Source of the DNA: Clostridium sp. CS001
GTDB taxonomy: Bacteria > Bacillota > Clostridia > Clostridiales > Clostridiaceae
Direction: 5' to 3'
DNA: 64,000 nucleotides
NCBI RefSeq assembly: GCF_020443565.1
Contig: NZ_JAIZZN010000010.1
Location: 62,001-126,000, forward strand
Each line of letters opens with the position of its first letter. The stretch's first letter is position 1. The translations under genes were made by a program, and so were the position numbers. The notes below the pieces were generated by a model, which saw nothing but the letters and a program-made list of their open reading frames with translations, did no database searches and was not told where the DNA came from. Of this stretch, positions 8,312-16,761 are shown piece after piece.

Positions 8312-10063
8312 ATGATTCAAGACATTCATAAGAAAAAGAAGAAGAAAACATCAATAAGTGGTAAATTGAGCAAAAGCGTAATGTTATTAATAGGTTCTAT
8401 ACTTTTAATAATAGTTATTGCTACATATCTATTACTCCAATCTGTTATTAGCAAAGTAGTTGTAGCAATAGGTCCAGCAGTAACAACGGTAATTACTAAT
8501 CGTCTTGAAAAGGTAGATTATGATAAATTTTTAAGTGAAAAAGAAGAAAACGAAATTTATAAAGAAATAAATGATGGCATAACCTTTTTAGGTGATAAAG
8601 GGAAAAGCTTTATACAAGAAATATCTATTGTTACTTTAAGTGAAGATAATAAGTGGACATACATTATAGATAAATCTGAAGGAAATCCAGCTAAGTTTGG
8701 GGATGTTTTTGAAGATGCTTCTAATAAGGAATTAATTGAAGAGACCCTAAAAACGGGTAAAGCAACTACCTCGGATGCGGAGAAAGATGTAATTGATAGA
8801 AAATCCTCAATGAATACATATATACCTATAAAAACACAAAAGGGAATGAATACATTAGTAATTTTAAAGATTAAATTAGATACTATATTACAAGCTCAAT
8901 TAATGATTTTGCTAGGAGTAATTATATTTTCAATTATTATTCTTTCAATTATAAAGATAATAGTTGATAGAATTACCAAAAGGCAGACTAAATCAATAAA
9001 TGTATTAGCAGAAAAGATGAAGGAAATGTCTAATTTGGAAGGTGACTTAACAAAACGGATCGAAATAGATAGTAATGATGAAATTGGCGAGTTAGCGGAA
9101 AGCACCAATAAGATGCTAGATACTTTCCAAGAACTTTTAGTTCATATTAGCACGACTTCTAATAAAATCTATGAGGTTGAAGAGAAATTTACAGATGCAT
9201 TCCAAAGGAATGTAGAAGGTTTTACAGAAATGAATATAATAACAGGAAATATTGCTTCAAGAATAGATGGGCAGACAGAAGAATTAAATAGCTCTGCTAG
9301 TAGTATTCATTACATTAATGAATCAGTAGTTCAAATTGCAGCTAATTCACAAATGGTTACGCAGCAAGCAATTGATGCTAAGGATAATGCAAATGAAGGA
9401 AATAAAACTATGAGGGAACTTGAAATTAAGTCCAAAGAAATAGTAGATGAGGTTGGAAATACTTCACGGTTAGTTAAGGACCTAGATGAAAAGTCAGTAG
9501 CGATAAATGGGATAGTAGATGCTATTACAGCCATATCTCAGCAAACAAACTTATTAGCACTAAATGCTTCCATTGAGGCGGCCAGAGCAGGCGAACAAGG
9601 AAGAGGATTTGCAGTAGTTGCAGATGAAGTAAGAAAGTTAGCAGAGGAATCATCCAGATCTACTGAAGAAATATCTGAACTTATAAAAGAAGTTCAAAGA
9701 GGAATAGCAGCTGCAGGTGGATCAATGGAAGGGGTGGCACATCGGGTTAAAGATGTGTATAGGTATGTTGAGGTAGCAGCTAATAAATTTGAAAAAATAG
9801 TTACCTCCATTAGTAACGTTTCACAGAATGTAGAAGAGGTATCGGCGGTTACTGAAGAAATGTCTGCAAATGCATCTACCATAAATAATCAAATTGAAAA
9901 TTTAGTAAGTACTTCAAAAGAAAATAATAATGCTACAGAAAGTATGGCAGCAAGTATTCAGTATCAAGTAAATGAGGTAACAAAATTGCAACTTGTATTA
10001 AAAGAATTAGATGATTCTACATTAGCATTAATGAAGAGATTATTAAAATTAAAGTTGAAGTAA
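8312..10063 (+). CDS. methyl-accepting chemotaxis protein
   Basis: Transmembrane chemoreceptor. A very basic N-terminus (KKKKKK) precedes membrane segment one (about 22-45). An extracellular sensor region of about 150 residues has an sCache-like pattern, and membrane segment two (about 195-218), a HAMP domain and a long cytoplasmic coiled-coil signalling domain follow. The hairpin tip near residues 415-445 carries the conserved pattern [21 protein letters not shown]. No C-terminal CheR-tethering pentapeptide is seen. Single gene, start ATG after a GAGGGGG site. The ligand cannot be told from the sequence. Confidence 0.93.
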   Translation: MIQDIHKKKKKKTSISGKLSKSVMLLIGSILLIIVIATYLLLQSVISKVVVAIGPAVTTVITNRLEKVDYDKFLSEKEENEIYKEINDGITFLGDKGKSFIQEISIVTLSEDNKWTYIIDKSEGNPAKFGDVFEDASNKELIEETLKTGKATTSDAEKDVIDRKSSMNTYIPIKTQKGMNTLVILKIKLDTILQAQLMILLGVIIFSIIILSIIKIIVDRITKRQTKSINVLAEKMKEMSNLEGDLTKRIEIDSNDEIGELAESTNKMLDTFQELLVHISTTSNKIYEVEEKFTDAFQRNVEGFTEMNIITGNIASRIDGQTEELNSSASSIHYINESVVQIAANSQMVTQQAIDAKDNANEGNKTMRELEIKSKEIVDEVGNTSRLVKDLDEKSVAINGIVDAITAISQQTNLLALNASIEAARAGEQGRGFAVVADEVRKLAEESSRSTEEISELIKEVQRGIAAAGGSMEGVAHRVKDVYRYVEVAANKFEKIVTSISNVSQNVEEVSAVTEEMSANASTINNQIENLVSTSKENNNATESMAASIQYQVNEVTKLQLVLKELDDSTLALMKRLLKLKLK

Positions 10064-10321
10064 AAGGGAATTTATTTTAGACTTTAGGATATAATACTTT
10101 AGTAGTATAGTAGCTATGGGATTTCTACATATTTTTGTTATCAATAATTTAATTCTACAATTTTGACAGTAATTACAAGATTCCAAAGTAATTGTAGTAT
10201 TAAATACATGTAGACAAAAGTAATTTAAACAAGTAATATAAAATTAAGTTGACTTATTGATTATATAATTTAAAATTAAATATATAATAGTATAGATTAA
10301 CAATTGAAAGGGGAAGTTGAA

Positions 10322-10534
10322 ATGATTAAAAAAATATATATTGATGGTATGAGTTGCGGACATTGTGTAAGTCACGTAAAGGAAGCACTATTAGATATTG
10401 GCGCTCTTAAAGTAAAAGTTGACTTAGAGGAAAAATTTGCAATAGCAGATTTTGATGATGAAGTAAGTGATAGTGATATTACACTAGCTATTGAAGATAT
10501 AGGATATGAAGTTGCTGAAATAGAAGAAGATTAG
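10322..10534 (+). CDS. small heavy-metal-associated (HMA/CopZ-like) protein
   Basis: A 70-residue single-domain ferredoxin-like metal chaperone. The metal-binding loop GMSCGHCVSHV lies near residue 10, matching the GMxCxxC signature, and the C-terminus (EDIGYEVAEIEED) is acidic. I chose ATG at 10322, preceded by AAAGGGG, rather than the earlier in-frame TTG at 10304. The family carries Cu(I) or other soft metals to P-type ATPases, but no such ATPase lies beside it here, so it is a stand-alone chaperone with its own terminator. The metal is unproven. Confidence 0.85.
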   Translation: MIKKIYIDGMSCGHCVSHVKEALLDIGALKVKVDLEEKFAIADFDDEVSDSDITLAIEDIGYEVAEIEED

Positions 10535-10544
10535 TACAAAACAT

Positions 10545-10580
10545 AAAAAAGCTTACCAGTAGTGGTAGGCTTTTTTATTT
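10545..10580 (+). terminator. intrinsic terminator after the HMA protein gene
   Basis: AAAAAAGCTTACCA (10545-10558) pairs with TGGTAGGCTTTTTT (10563-10576, one G-U pair), followed by T-rich sequence. The A-rich left side could also serve the convergent phosphodiesterase gene. Confidence 0.85.
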
Positions 10581-10601
10581 TCATATTTGTTTTTATACAC
10601 C

Positions 10602-11093
10602 TTAATTAAAAAATTTTAATTGAACGCTTATTTTCTTATCGTATATTTCTAAAATAATATACGAATACCATGGCTCCTTTCTTTTATAAGAAGGTGAACC
10701 AGGATTTATCATGAGTACTTTGTTTTTAGTTAGAATAAGTGGTTGGTGACTGTGTCCGAAGACAATTATATCTACTTTGTCGCCACTAAATTCATCGTAA
10801 GCTCTTTGTAATGTATTTTTTGAATCACCGTGACCGTGATACAAACCAATTTTATATCCTTCTACAGGCACAATCATCTTTTCTTTTAACAAGTCTCTGA
10901 TGGACCCTTTATCATTATTTCCCCATACACCAACAAAGTTTCTATGTTCCTTTAATTTTGATACCACAGTAGAGGACACATAATCGCCAGCATGAATTAT
11001 CATGTCAGCTTCCTTTGATAAGTTATCTATTAGTTTAAAAAGTTTATCGCTATGTTTTTTTACATGTGTGTCAGAAAGGATTGCAATTTTCAT
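10602..11093 (-). CDS. YfcE/MJ0936-type metallophosphoesterase
   Basis: A compact calcineurin-like phosphoesterase of 163 residues. Metal ligands are seen in order: SDTHVK (D..H near residue 7), HAGDYV, GNND(K), HGHGD and FGHSHQP. These are the full set of the YfcE/MJ0936 family of small phosphodiesterases active on simple phosphodiesters. I use ATG at 11093 (MKIAILSDTH), the normal family start with AAGGTG nine bases upstream; two earlier in-frame codons overlap that site. It is a single leftward gene convergent with the HMA gene. The physiological substrate is unknown. Confidence 0.87.
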   Translation of the reverse strand: MKIAILSDTHVKKHSDKLFKLIDNLSKEADMIIHAGDYVSSTVVSKLKEHRNFVGVWGNNDKGSIRDLLKEKMIVPVEGYKIGLYHGHGDSKNTLQRAYDEFSGDKVDIIVFGHSHQPLILTKNKVLMINPGSPSYKRKEPWYSYIILEIYDKKISVQLKFFN

Positions 11094-11265
11094 ATAACTC
11101 ATCACCTTATAACAATATATTATTTTATAATTTTTAATTTCTTTATTATAACATCTTTGGTATGATTATTATATAATATATGATGAGGTGTATTTTAGAG
11201 TTACCATTTAAAATATATCTTAAACCTTATTGTATGCATGATAATAAAGTGCGGGAGGGGAAGGC

Positions 11266-11640
11266 ATGTTTATGTTTAATATTATACAATATTTATTTCC
11301 CATTATGTTTTTTCTGGTATTTGGCATAATTATATTTACCGTAATTAAAGGTATTGGTGAATGGTCTAATAACAATAGGCAACCAGTTTTATCAGTAGAT
11401 GCTAAAATAGTATCAAAGAGAGTAAATGTGTCTAACAGCAGTAATATGAATAATGGTCAGCACCATCATACTAGTAGTACATCCTATTATGTAACCTTTG
11501 AGGTAGAGAGCGGAGATAGAATGGAGCTACAAACAAGGGGTGATGAATACGGGTTATTAGCAGAAGGAGATTCTGGAAAGCTTGTGTTCCAAGGAACTAG
11601 GTATAAAAGTTTTCAAAGGAAAGTTTCAAATACTTATTAA
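11266..11640 (+). CDS. DUF2500 family membrane-anchored protein
   Basis: One N-terminal membrane segment (about 5-30) is followed by a soluble beta-rich domain. VLSVDAKIVSKRVNV, a His/Ser-rich linker (GQHHHTSSTSYYVTFEVESG) and the GLLAEGDSGKLVFQGTRY ending are typical of DUF2500. Length 124 residues is normal for the family. ATG at 11266 follows GGGAGGGGAAG. No biochemical function is known. It precedes another poorly known gene by 16 bases. Confidence 0.78.
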   Translation: MFMFNIIQYLFPIMFFLVFGIIIFTVIKGIGEWSNNNRQPVLSVDAKIVSKRVNVSNSSNMNNGQHHHTSSTSYYVTFEVESGDRMELQTRGDEYGLLAEGDSGKLVFQGTRYKSFQRKVSNTY

Positions 11641-11656
11641 AACATAAGGAGAAAAT

Positions 11657-12394
11657 ATGAAAGAAACAAAAGATAAGGGTTTTATTTTAGAGGAAATGGG
11701 TATAAATATAAATAATGAAAGATCTTTGCATTCGTCCATTAAGCAATGGTATGCGGTCCCAGGAGATAGGCTAGAAGTAAAAGTGGACAAATATATAATT
11801 GATTTAGTGAGAGAAGATTCCTTAATAGAAATACAAACAAAAAACTTTAGTGCTATTGGCAACAAGCTAAGACAACTAGTTAAGTATAATAAGGTTATGC
11901 TAGTTCATCCAATAGCTGTTGAAAAGTATATAGTTACAACGGAAATCTCAGAGGAGATAATTAGCAGAAGAAAGTCTCCTAAAAAAGGTAAGCTTATAGA
12001 TTTATTTGATGAGTTAGTTAGGATACCTGACTTGATAGCAGAAGAAAACTTTACACTAGAAATCCTGATGACCAAAGAAGAAGAGATACGGTGCAAAGAT
12101 GGGAAAGGAAGCTGGAGAAGAAAAGGGATTAGTATTAAAGATAGAAAGCTTGTAGATGTAGTTGAAAAAGTTACATTTAAAGAAAATAAGGATTTTTTAA
12201 TATTTATCCCTAAAGAGCTACCACAAAACTTTACAAATAAAGAATTAGCAAAAATATTGAAGATCACCGTATATAAAGCAAGAAAAATTACTTATTGTTT
12301 TAGAAAAATGAACATTATAAAAGAGGTAGGAAAACTTAGAAATGAGATTATATTCGCGAGAGTAGATGAAACGGAGTGTGAAATATATGGATAA
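11657..12394 (+). CDS. hypothetical protein with PD-(D/E)XK nuclease-like N-terminus
   Basis: A 245-residue protein with no named family I can assign firmly. Residues 20-65 show a possible PD-(D/E)XK core: a glutamate-bearing helix (NERSLHSSIKQWY), then DKYIIDLV, then the beta strand LIEIQTKNFSAI, where the usual lysine would be glutamine or the following Lys. The C-terminal third (LAKILKITVYKARKITYCFRKMNII) looks like a winged-helix DNA-binding segment. No membrane segments. Starts at ATG after AAGGAG; its end overlaps the hydroxyacid dehydrogenase start by eight bases, so the two are translationally linked. A nuclease role is an inference. Confidence 0.6.
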   Translation: MKETKDKGFILEEMGININNERSLHSSIKQWYAVPGDRLEVKVDKYIIDLVREDSLIEIQTKNFSAIGNKLRQLVKYNKVMLVHPIAVEKYIVTTEISEEIISRRKSPKKGKLIDLFDELVRIPDLIAEENFTLEILMTKEEEIRCKDGKGSWRRKGISIKDRKLVDVVEKVTFKENKDFLIFIPKELPQNFTNKELAKILKITVYKARKITYCFRKMNIIKEVGKLRNEIIFARVDETECEIYG

Positions 12395-13364
12395 AAAAAA
12401 GGTCTACATAACAAGAAGAATTCCTGAGGAAGCCATAAAACTTTTACAAGAGCATTTTAATGTAGAGATTAATCCACAAGACAGAGTCTTAACAAGAGAA
12501 GAGTTGATACAAAATGTGAAAGGAAAGGATGCAGTTTTATGTGTTATAACAGATAGAGTTGATAAAGAAGTGTTTGAAGCAGCTGGAGCTAAATGCAAGA
12601 TATTTGCTAACTATGGGGTAGGTTATAATAATATTGATATAGTCGCAGCTACTGAAAATAATATAATAGTTACAAATACTCCTGGAGTATTAGATGATGC
12701 TACTGCAGATCTTGCATGGACACTGCTTATGACAGTTGCTAGAAGGATAATACCAGCAGATAAATTCACTAGAAACGGTGCTTTTCAGGCTTGGGATCCT
12801 ATGATGTTTCTTGGACGTGACATTACAGGTAAGACTTTGGGCATTGTAGGAGCTGGTAGAATTGGTTCTAACTTTGCAAAAAAAGCTAGAGCTTTTGATA
12901 TGAAAATACTTTACACAGGACTAAGACAAAACTTTAAGCTAGAAGAAGAATTAGGTGCTATTTATGTGGACAAAGAAACACTATTAAGGGAATCGGACTT
13001 TGTTTCATTGCATGTACCACTTTTGCCTTCTACTACTCATTACATTGGTGAGAAAGAATTTTCTATGATGAAAAAAACTGCAGTTATTGTTAATACATCT
13101 AGGGGGCCAGTAGTAGATGAAAAAGCATTAATCAAAGCTCTTAAACAAGGAAAGATATGGGGAGCGGGACTTGATGTATATGAACGTGAACCAGATATTG
13201 AACCAGAACTTTTAGACATGTACAATGTTGTTTTGGTTCCACATATTGCATCAGCTACACTAGAAACAAGAACAAATATGGGGCTTATTGCAGCTAGGAA
13301 TATTATTAAAGTTTTAAATGGTGAAAAACCTGATACTTGTGTTAATGAGGCGGTATTAAAATAA
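12387..13364 (+). CDS. D-2-hydroxyacid dehydrogenase (glyoxylate/hydroxypyruvate reductase type)
   Basis: NAD(P)-dependent reduction of a 2-oxoacid. The Rossmann motif VGAGRIGSNFAKKA lies near residue 150, the catalytic arginine in NTSRGPVVDE near 235, the glutamate in DVYEREP near 263 and the histidine in VPHIASAT near 285. The 325 residues and the short N-terminal catalytic half resemble glyoxylate/hydroxypyruvate reductases more than lactate dehydrogenases. I place the start at ATG 12387, behind GGAGTG, not at the ATG 21 bases earlier inside the previous gene. It is followed by a strong terminator. The exact substrate is unresolved. Confidence 0.88.
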   Translation: MDKKKVYITRRIPEEAIKLLQEHFNVEINPQDRVLTREELIQNVKGKDAVLCVITDRVDKEVFEAAGAKCKIFANYGVGYNNIDIVAATENNIIVTNTPGVLDDATADLAWTLLMTVARRIIPADKFTRNGAFQAWDPMMFLGRDITGKTLGIVGAGRIGSNFAKKARAFDMKILYTGLRQNFKLEEELGAIYVDKETLLRESDFVSLHVPLLPSTTHYIGEKEFSMMKKTAVIVNTSRGPVVDEKALIKALKQGKIWGAGLDVYEREPDIEPELLDMYNVVLVPHIASATLETRTNMGLIAARNIIKVLNGEKPDTCVNEAVLK

Positions 13365-13389
13365 GATCTATATAATTACTTTCATATAT

Positions 13390-13424
13390 AAAAAACCTGT
13401 ACAAATTATGCGTACAGGTTTTTT
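13390..13424 (+). terminator. intrinsic terminator after the hydroxyacid dehydrogenase
   Basis: AAAAAACCTGTAC (13390-13402) pairs perfectly with GTACAGGTTTTTT (13412-13424), with a nine-base loop. It can serve both strands; guanine deaminase converges from the right. Confidence 0.9.
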
Positions 13425-13470
13425 ATAACATTATTTTTATCCTAGAGTATATTATAGCTTTTGAGGATAT

Positions 13471-13935
13471 CTAATATTGAACTCTATCCATTTTACCTTT
13501 CCATTGCTTAAACGGTTCAAGGCTATCTTCTCTGTCAATTTGTAGCACTTCAACTTGGAGCTCTGTTGCAGTGCCATTGATAACGTCATATATATATTGG
13601 TCGTCAAAATCAATATTTGCAGCATCATTTCTAGTTGAACCATAGTAAAGTTTTTTTATCTTTGCCCAATGAATTGCAGCAAAACACATAGGACAAGGTT
13701 CACAGGAAGAGTATATTTCGCAATCTGATAAATCAAACCTACCAAGTAGGCTAGAAGCTTTTCTTATTGCAGAAACCTCAGCATGGGCAGTAGGGTCATT
13801 AGTTTCAACAACTTCGTTATGAGCGCTACAAATAATCTCACCATTTCTCACAATGACGGCTCCAAACGGACCGCCAGCATTACAATTCATTCCCTTTAAT
13901 GCTTCATTTACTGCAATTTTCATAAACTCATTCAT
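13471..13935 (-). CDS. guaD: guanine deaminase, cytidine-deaminase-fold type
   Basis: Zinc-dependent deaminase that converts guanine to xanthine. The zinc site is complete: HAEVSAIRKA (His and catalytic Glu) and SCEPCPMC. GGPFGAVIVRNGEII, NDPTAHAE, FDDQYIYD and the PFKQW near the C-terminus match Bacillus subtilis GuaD closely, including the domain-swapped tail region, and the 154 residues fit. AAGGCGGTG lies ahead of the ATG. It sits beside the purine regulator and adenine deaminase, supporting a purine role. A different nucleobase substrate is possible but less likely. Confidence 0.9.
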   Translation of the reverse strand: MNEFMKIAVNEALKGMNCNAGGPFGAVIVRNGEIICSAHNEVVETNDPTAHAEVSAIRKASSLLGRFDLSDCEIYSSCEPCPMCFAAIHWAKIKKLYYGSTRNDAANIDFDDQYIYDVINGTATELQVEVLQIDREDSLEPFKQWKGKMDRVQY

Positions 13936-14031
13936 AATATTACACCGCCTTATTAAAAATCCACCATAGTGGGCTAATTAAAACCATATTATATTTGTAT
14001 GACAAGTAGAGAAATTCTTAAATTGTTGACA

Positions 14032-14682
14032 TTAAGGTTTGTTTTTAATATCTATATAATTGTATATGGAGTATTTTGAAATTCCCAGAAAATTTGCCGT
14101 TTTATCCCCGGCCTTTGTAATTAAGAAGGCTCCGGCATCATTAAGAAATTGAACAGCTTCTATCTTTTGTTCTTTGCTCATAAGTGCTACTGGTTTACCA
14201 ATTCTTTTTACGGATTCCTCTAACAAATCATCTAGAAGTTGATTTACATTTTGAGGGATTTTATCTACATCTTCAATATTTCCTCTTGTGGTAGTTAAAG
14301 AATCTAAGCAGTTTTTAGCTATAGTTAATTCTGTAATATCATAATTTATAGAAAAGATTCCTATGGGCTTATTGTCATTATCTCGTATATATATAGTACT
14401 TGATTTTAAAATTTTACCATCATGGGTAGTAGTAAGATAATCTAATTTATCTTCAAGTGAATTAGATAAATCAGAAACATGTTTTAGAGCATTTAAAACC
14501 ACGCGTGAGGCGCTAGTGCTTGTTGTTCTATGTGTAACATCGCCATTTTCAATAAATATAATTGGATAATCTATATTGCCAGAAGATAGATCATGAATGA
14601 CTACTTCGCAATTTCGCCCAAATTGAGTTGAAATACCTTTTGCCAATCTTTTTAAAAAATCTAAGTTAGAGTCATTGTTCAT
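14032..14682 (-). CDS. YheO-family PAS-like/HTH transcriptional regulator
   Basis: A 216-residue regulator with an N-terminal YheO-like PAS domain (FGRNCEVVIHDL near 22-33, GKILKSSTIYIRDNDNKPIGIFSINYD near 88-115) and a C-terminal helix-turn-helix (FLNDAGAFLITKAGDKTANFLGISKYSIYNYI). Strong GGGGAGG site before the ATG. It is divergent from adenine deaminase and next to guanine deaminase, so it is the likely local regulator of purine catabolism. Its own promoter is almost identical to that of ygeX about 35 kb away, hinting that both are controlled together. The effector is not known. Confidence 0.85.
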   Translation of the reverse strand: MNNDSNLDFLKRLAKGISTQFGRNCEVVIHDLSSGNIDYPIIFIENGDVTHRTTSTSASRVVLNALKHVSDLSNSLEDKLDYLTTTHDGKILKSSTIYIRDNDNKPIGIFSINYDITELTIAKNCLDSLTTTRGNIEDVDKIPQNVNQLLDDLLEESVKRIGKPVALMSKEQKIEAVQFLNDAGAFLITKAGDKTANFLGISKYSIYNYIDIKNKP

Positions 14683-14746
14683 ACAAACCTCCCCATTTAT
14701 AAACTGAAATTAAAGTTAAAGAATTCCATAAATGATTTATAGATTT

Positions 14747-14775
14747 AGTATATCAATATTTATTTTTAAAATCAA
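14747..14775 (-). promoter_or_regulatory. leftward promoter of the YheO-type regulator, twin of the ygeX promoter
   Basis: Reading leftward, TTGATT (14775-14770), a 17-base spacer and TATACT (14752-14747) form a good vegetative promoter about 60 bases before the regulator start. The surrounding 33 bases (14745-14777) match 49851-49883 upstream of ygeX at 29 positions, and an A/T motif starting CAAAAATTTTT lies exactly 59 bases from the block start in both places. Confidence 0.6.
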
Positions 14776-14917
14776 CACAATTTACAAAAATGGTTTTAGT
14801 TTGCAAAAATTTTTAGCGAAAATAAGTATAAAATTTCCATGTAAGGTAATAGAATATAAGTAAAATTATTAATTTTGCAAAAGTATTTTGAATTAAAAAA
14901 ATATTTTGAAAATTCCA

Positions 14918-14946
14918 TTGACTTTTATTTTTTATAATGGTAATGT
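14918..14946 (+). promoter_or_regulatory. possible rightward promoter for ade
   Basis: TTGACT, a 17-base spacer and TAATGT precede the ade start by about 37 bases. The -10 is weak, so activation may be needed. The only other obvious TATAAT (14933-14938) is too close to this -35. Confidence 0.35.
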
Positions 14947-14982
14947 TAAGAAATGACAGGTATATAGAGGAGAAGGTATGAT

Positions 14983-16707
14983 ATGAAAGTAAGCAAAACT
15001 AAAAACTTAATTGAGGTGGCTACAGGCAGAAAAAAAGCAGATTTAGTCATTGAAAATTGTAATGTTATTAATGTTTTCTCACAGGAAATCATATATGGTA
15101 AATTAGCTATTAGTGACGGCGTATTTATTGGTATTGGCGATTACGAAGCTGCAGAAGTAATTGATGGTGAAGGAAAATATATAGTTCCAGGTTTAATTGA
15201 TTCACATGTGCATATAGAGTCATCTATGGGTTCACCATACCAGTTTGCAAGGGCAGTATTGCCAAGGGGAACCACTACAGTTATATCTGATTGCCATGAA
15301 ATAGCAAATGTCAAAGGTCTTGTTGGAATTAAATATATGATTGATTCTAGTGAGAATTTACCACTAGATGTATATATTATGCTACCATCTTGTGTTCCGG
15401 CTACAGCCTTTGAAACATCAGGTGCCATATTAGAAGCAGATGATTTAGAAGAACTTATGAAGCACGAAAGAGTTCTAGGCCTTGGAGAACTTATGAATTA
15501 TCAAGGGGTTGTTTTTACAGATGAAGGCATAATGAAAAAACTTGAACTCACCGACAATTATCATAAGGTAGTGGATGGTCATGGACCTATTATTAAAGAA
15601 AAGGAACTTAATGCCTACTCTTTAGCAGGTGTTAAAACAGATCATGAATGTAGTAATCATAAAGAAGTATTAGATAGACTTAGAAATGGAATATATGTTG
15701 CGATAAGAGAAGGCTCAGCGGCAAAGAATTTACTAGATTTAGTTAGTTCTGTTAATCCCTTTAATGAGCGTAGATTTACCTTCTGCACAGATGATAGGCA
15801 TCCTAAGGATATTCTGCAAGAAGGACACATAGACAATAATATTAGACTTGCTATAAGAGGGGGTGTGAGCCCCATAACTGCAATTAGAATGGCAACACTA
15901 AATTCAGCAGAATGCTATGGACTTAAAAAGCTTGGTGCTATTGCTCCTGGCTATATAGCAGATTTTATAATAGTTAATAATTTAACTGATTTTAATGTTT
16001 TAAAAACCTTTAAAAAAGGCAAACAAATAAAGGATGATTGGTATACCTCTATAAAGGAAGATAAAAAACTATTGGAAATGGTAACTAACAGTGTTAATAT
16101 AAAAAACTTTACACAAGAGGATTTAAAAATAAAGTTATCATCTAGCTGTGCAAAGGTAATTAAAATTATGGATCATAGCCTTTTCACAGAAAATGTAACG
16201 AGACAGGTAAATGTAGATAACAATGGATATTATATTTATAATAAATCGGAGGATATTTTGCCTATTTATGTATTTGAGAGACATAAAGGTACTGGGAATA
16301 TTGGTAAAGGTTTAATTGAGGGGTATGGTCTAAAGAATGGTGCAATTGCCTCTACAATAGCACATGATTCACACAACTTAATTGTTATAGGGGATAATCC
16401 AGCTAACATTGAAATAGCTGTTCAAAAGATAATAGATATTGGCGGAGGTCTAGTCATTGTTAAAGATGGTGAAGTTAAGGGATATTTACCTTTAGATATT
16501 GGGGGTATTATGTCTAGTGAAGATTTAGAAACTGTATCTAAAGGCCATGAAAGTCTTAACAAAATCGCTATGGAGGAATTAGGAATAAGTAAAAGTGTAA
16601 ATGCGTTTATGACCTTAGCCTTTATGGCATTACCGGTTATACCGGAACTGAAAATTACCGATCAGGGGCTATTTGATGTTATAAAATTTCAGCATACCAA
16701 TTTATAA
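14983..16707 (+). CDS. ade: adenine deaminase
   Basis: Amidohydrolase that converts adenine to hypoxanthine and ammonia. The metal motif HVHIESS lies near residue 66, and GLGELMNY, KTDHECSNHKE (near 215) and CTDDRHPKDI (near 265) follow as in the bacterial AdeC family. The C-terminal domain carries HDSHNLIVIGDN and GGGLVIVKDGEV; 574 residues is the usual size. ATG at 14983 follows GAGGAGAAGG. First gene of a rightward series ade-xdhA-xdhB-xdhC-permease with short gaps, divergent from the YheO-type regulator. It feeds hypoxanthine to the dehydrogenase encoded next. Confidence 0.95.
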   Translation: MKVSKTKNLIEVATGRKKADLVIENCNVINVFSQEIIYGKLAISDGVFIGIGDYEAAEVIDGEGKYIVPGLIDSHVHIESSMGSPYQFARAVLPRGTTTVISDCHEIANVKGLVGIKYMIDSSENLPLDVYIMLPSCVPATAFETSGAILEADDLEELMKHERVLGLGELMNYQGVVFTDEGIMKKLELTDNYHKVVDGHGPIIKEKELNAYSLAGVKTDHECSNHKEVLDRLRNGIYVAIREGSAAKNLLDLVSSVNPFNERRFTFCTDDRHPKDILQEGHIDNNIRLAIRGGVSPITAIRMATLNSAECYGLKKLGAIAPGYIADFIIVNNLTDFNVLKTFKKGKQIKDDWYTSIKEDKKLLEMVTNSVNIKNFTQEDLKIKLSSSCAKVIKIMDHSLFTENVTRQVNVDNNGYYIYNKSEDILPIYVFERHKGTGNIGKGLIEGYGLKNGAIASTIAHDSHNLIVIGDNPANIEIAVQKIIDIGGGLVIVKDGEVKGYLPLDIGGIMSSEDLETVSKGHESLNKIAMEELGISKSVNAFMTLAFMALPVIPELKITDQGLFDVIKFQHTNL

Positions 16708-16761
16708 TTATTTTAAAATGATTGTTAATTATTATTAGAAGATTATACAAGGGGGCAGAAA

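Noticed and set aside
14791-14805. Sigma-54 promoter (TGG...TTGCA) before ade
   Set aside because: The GG and GC elements are separated by nine bases instead of ten, and the twin site upstream of ssnA lacks the TGG. No sigma-54 activator is nearby.
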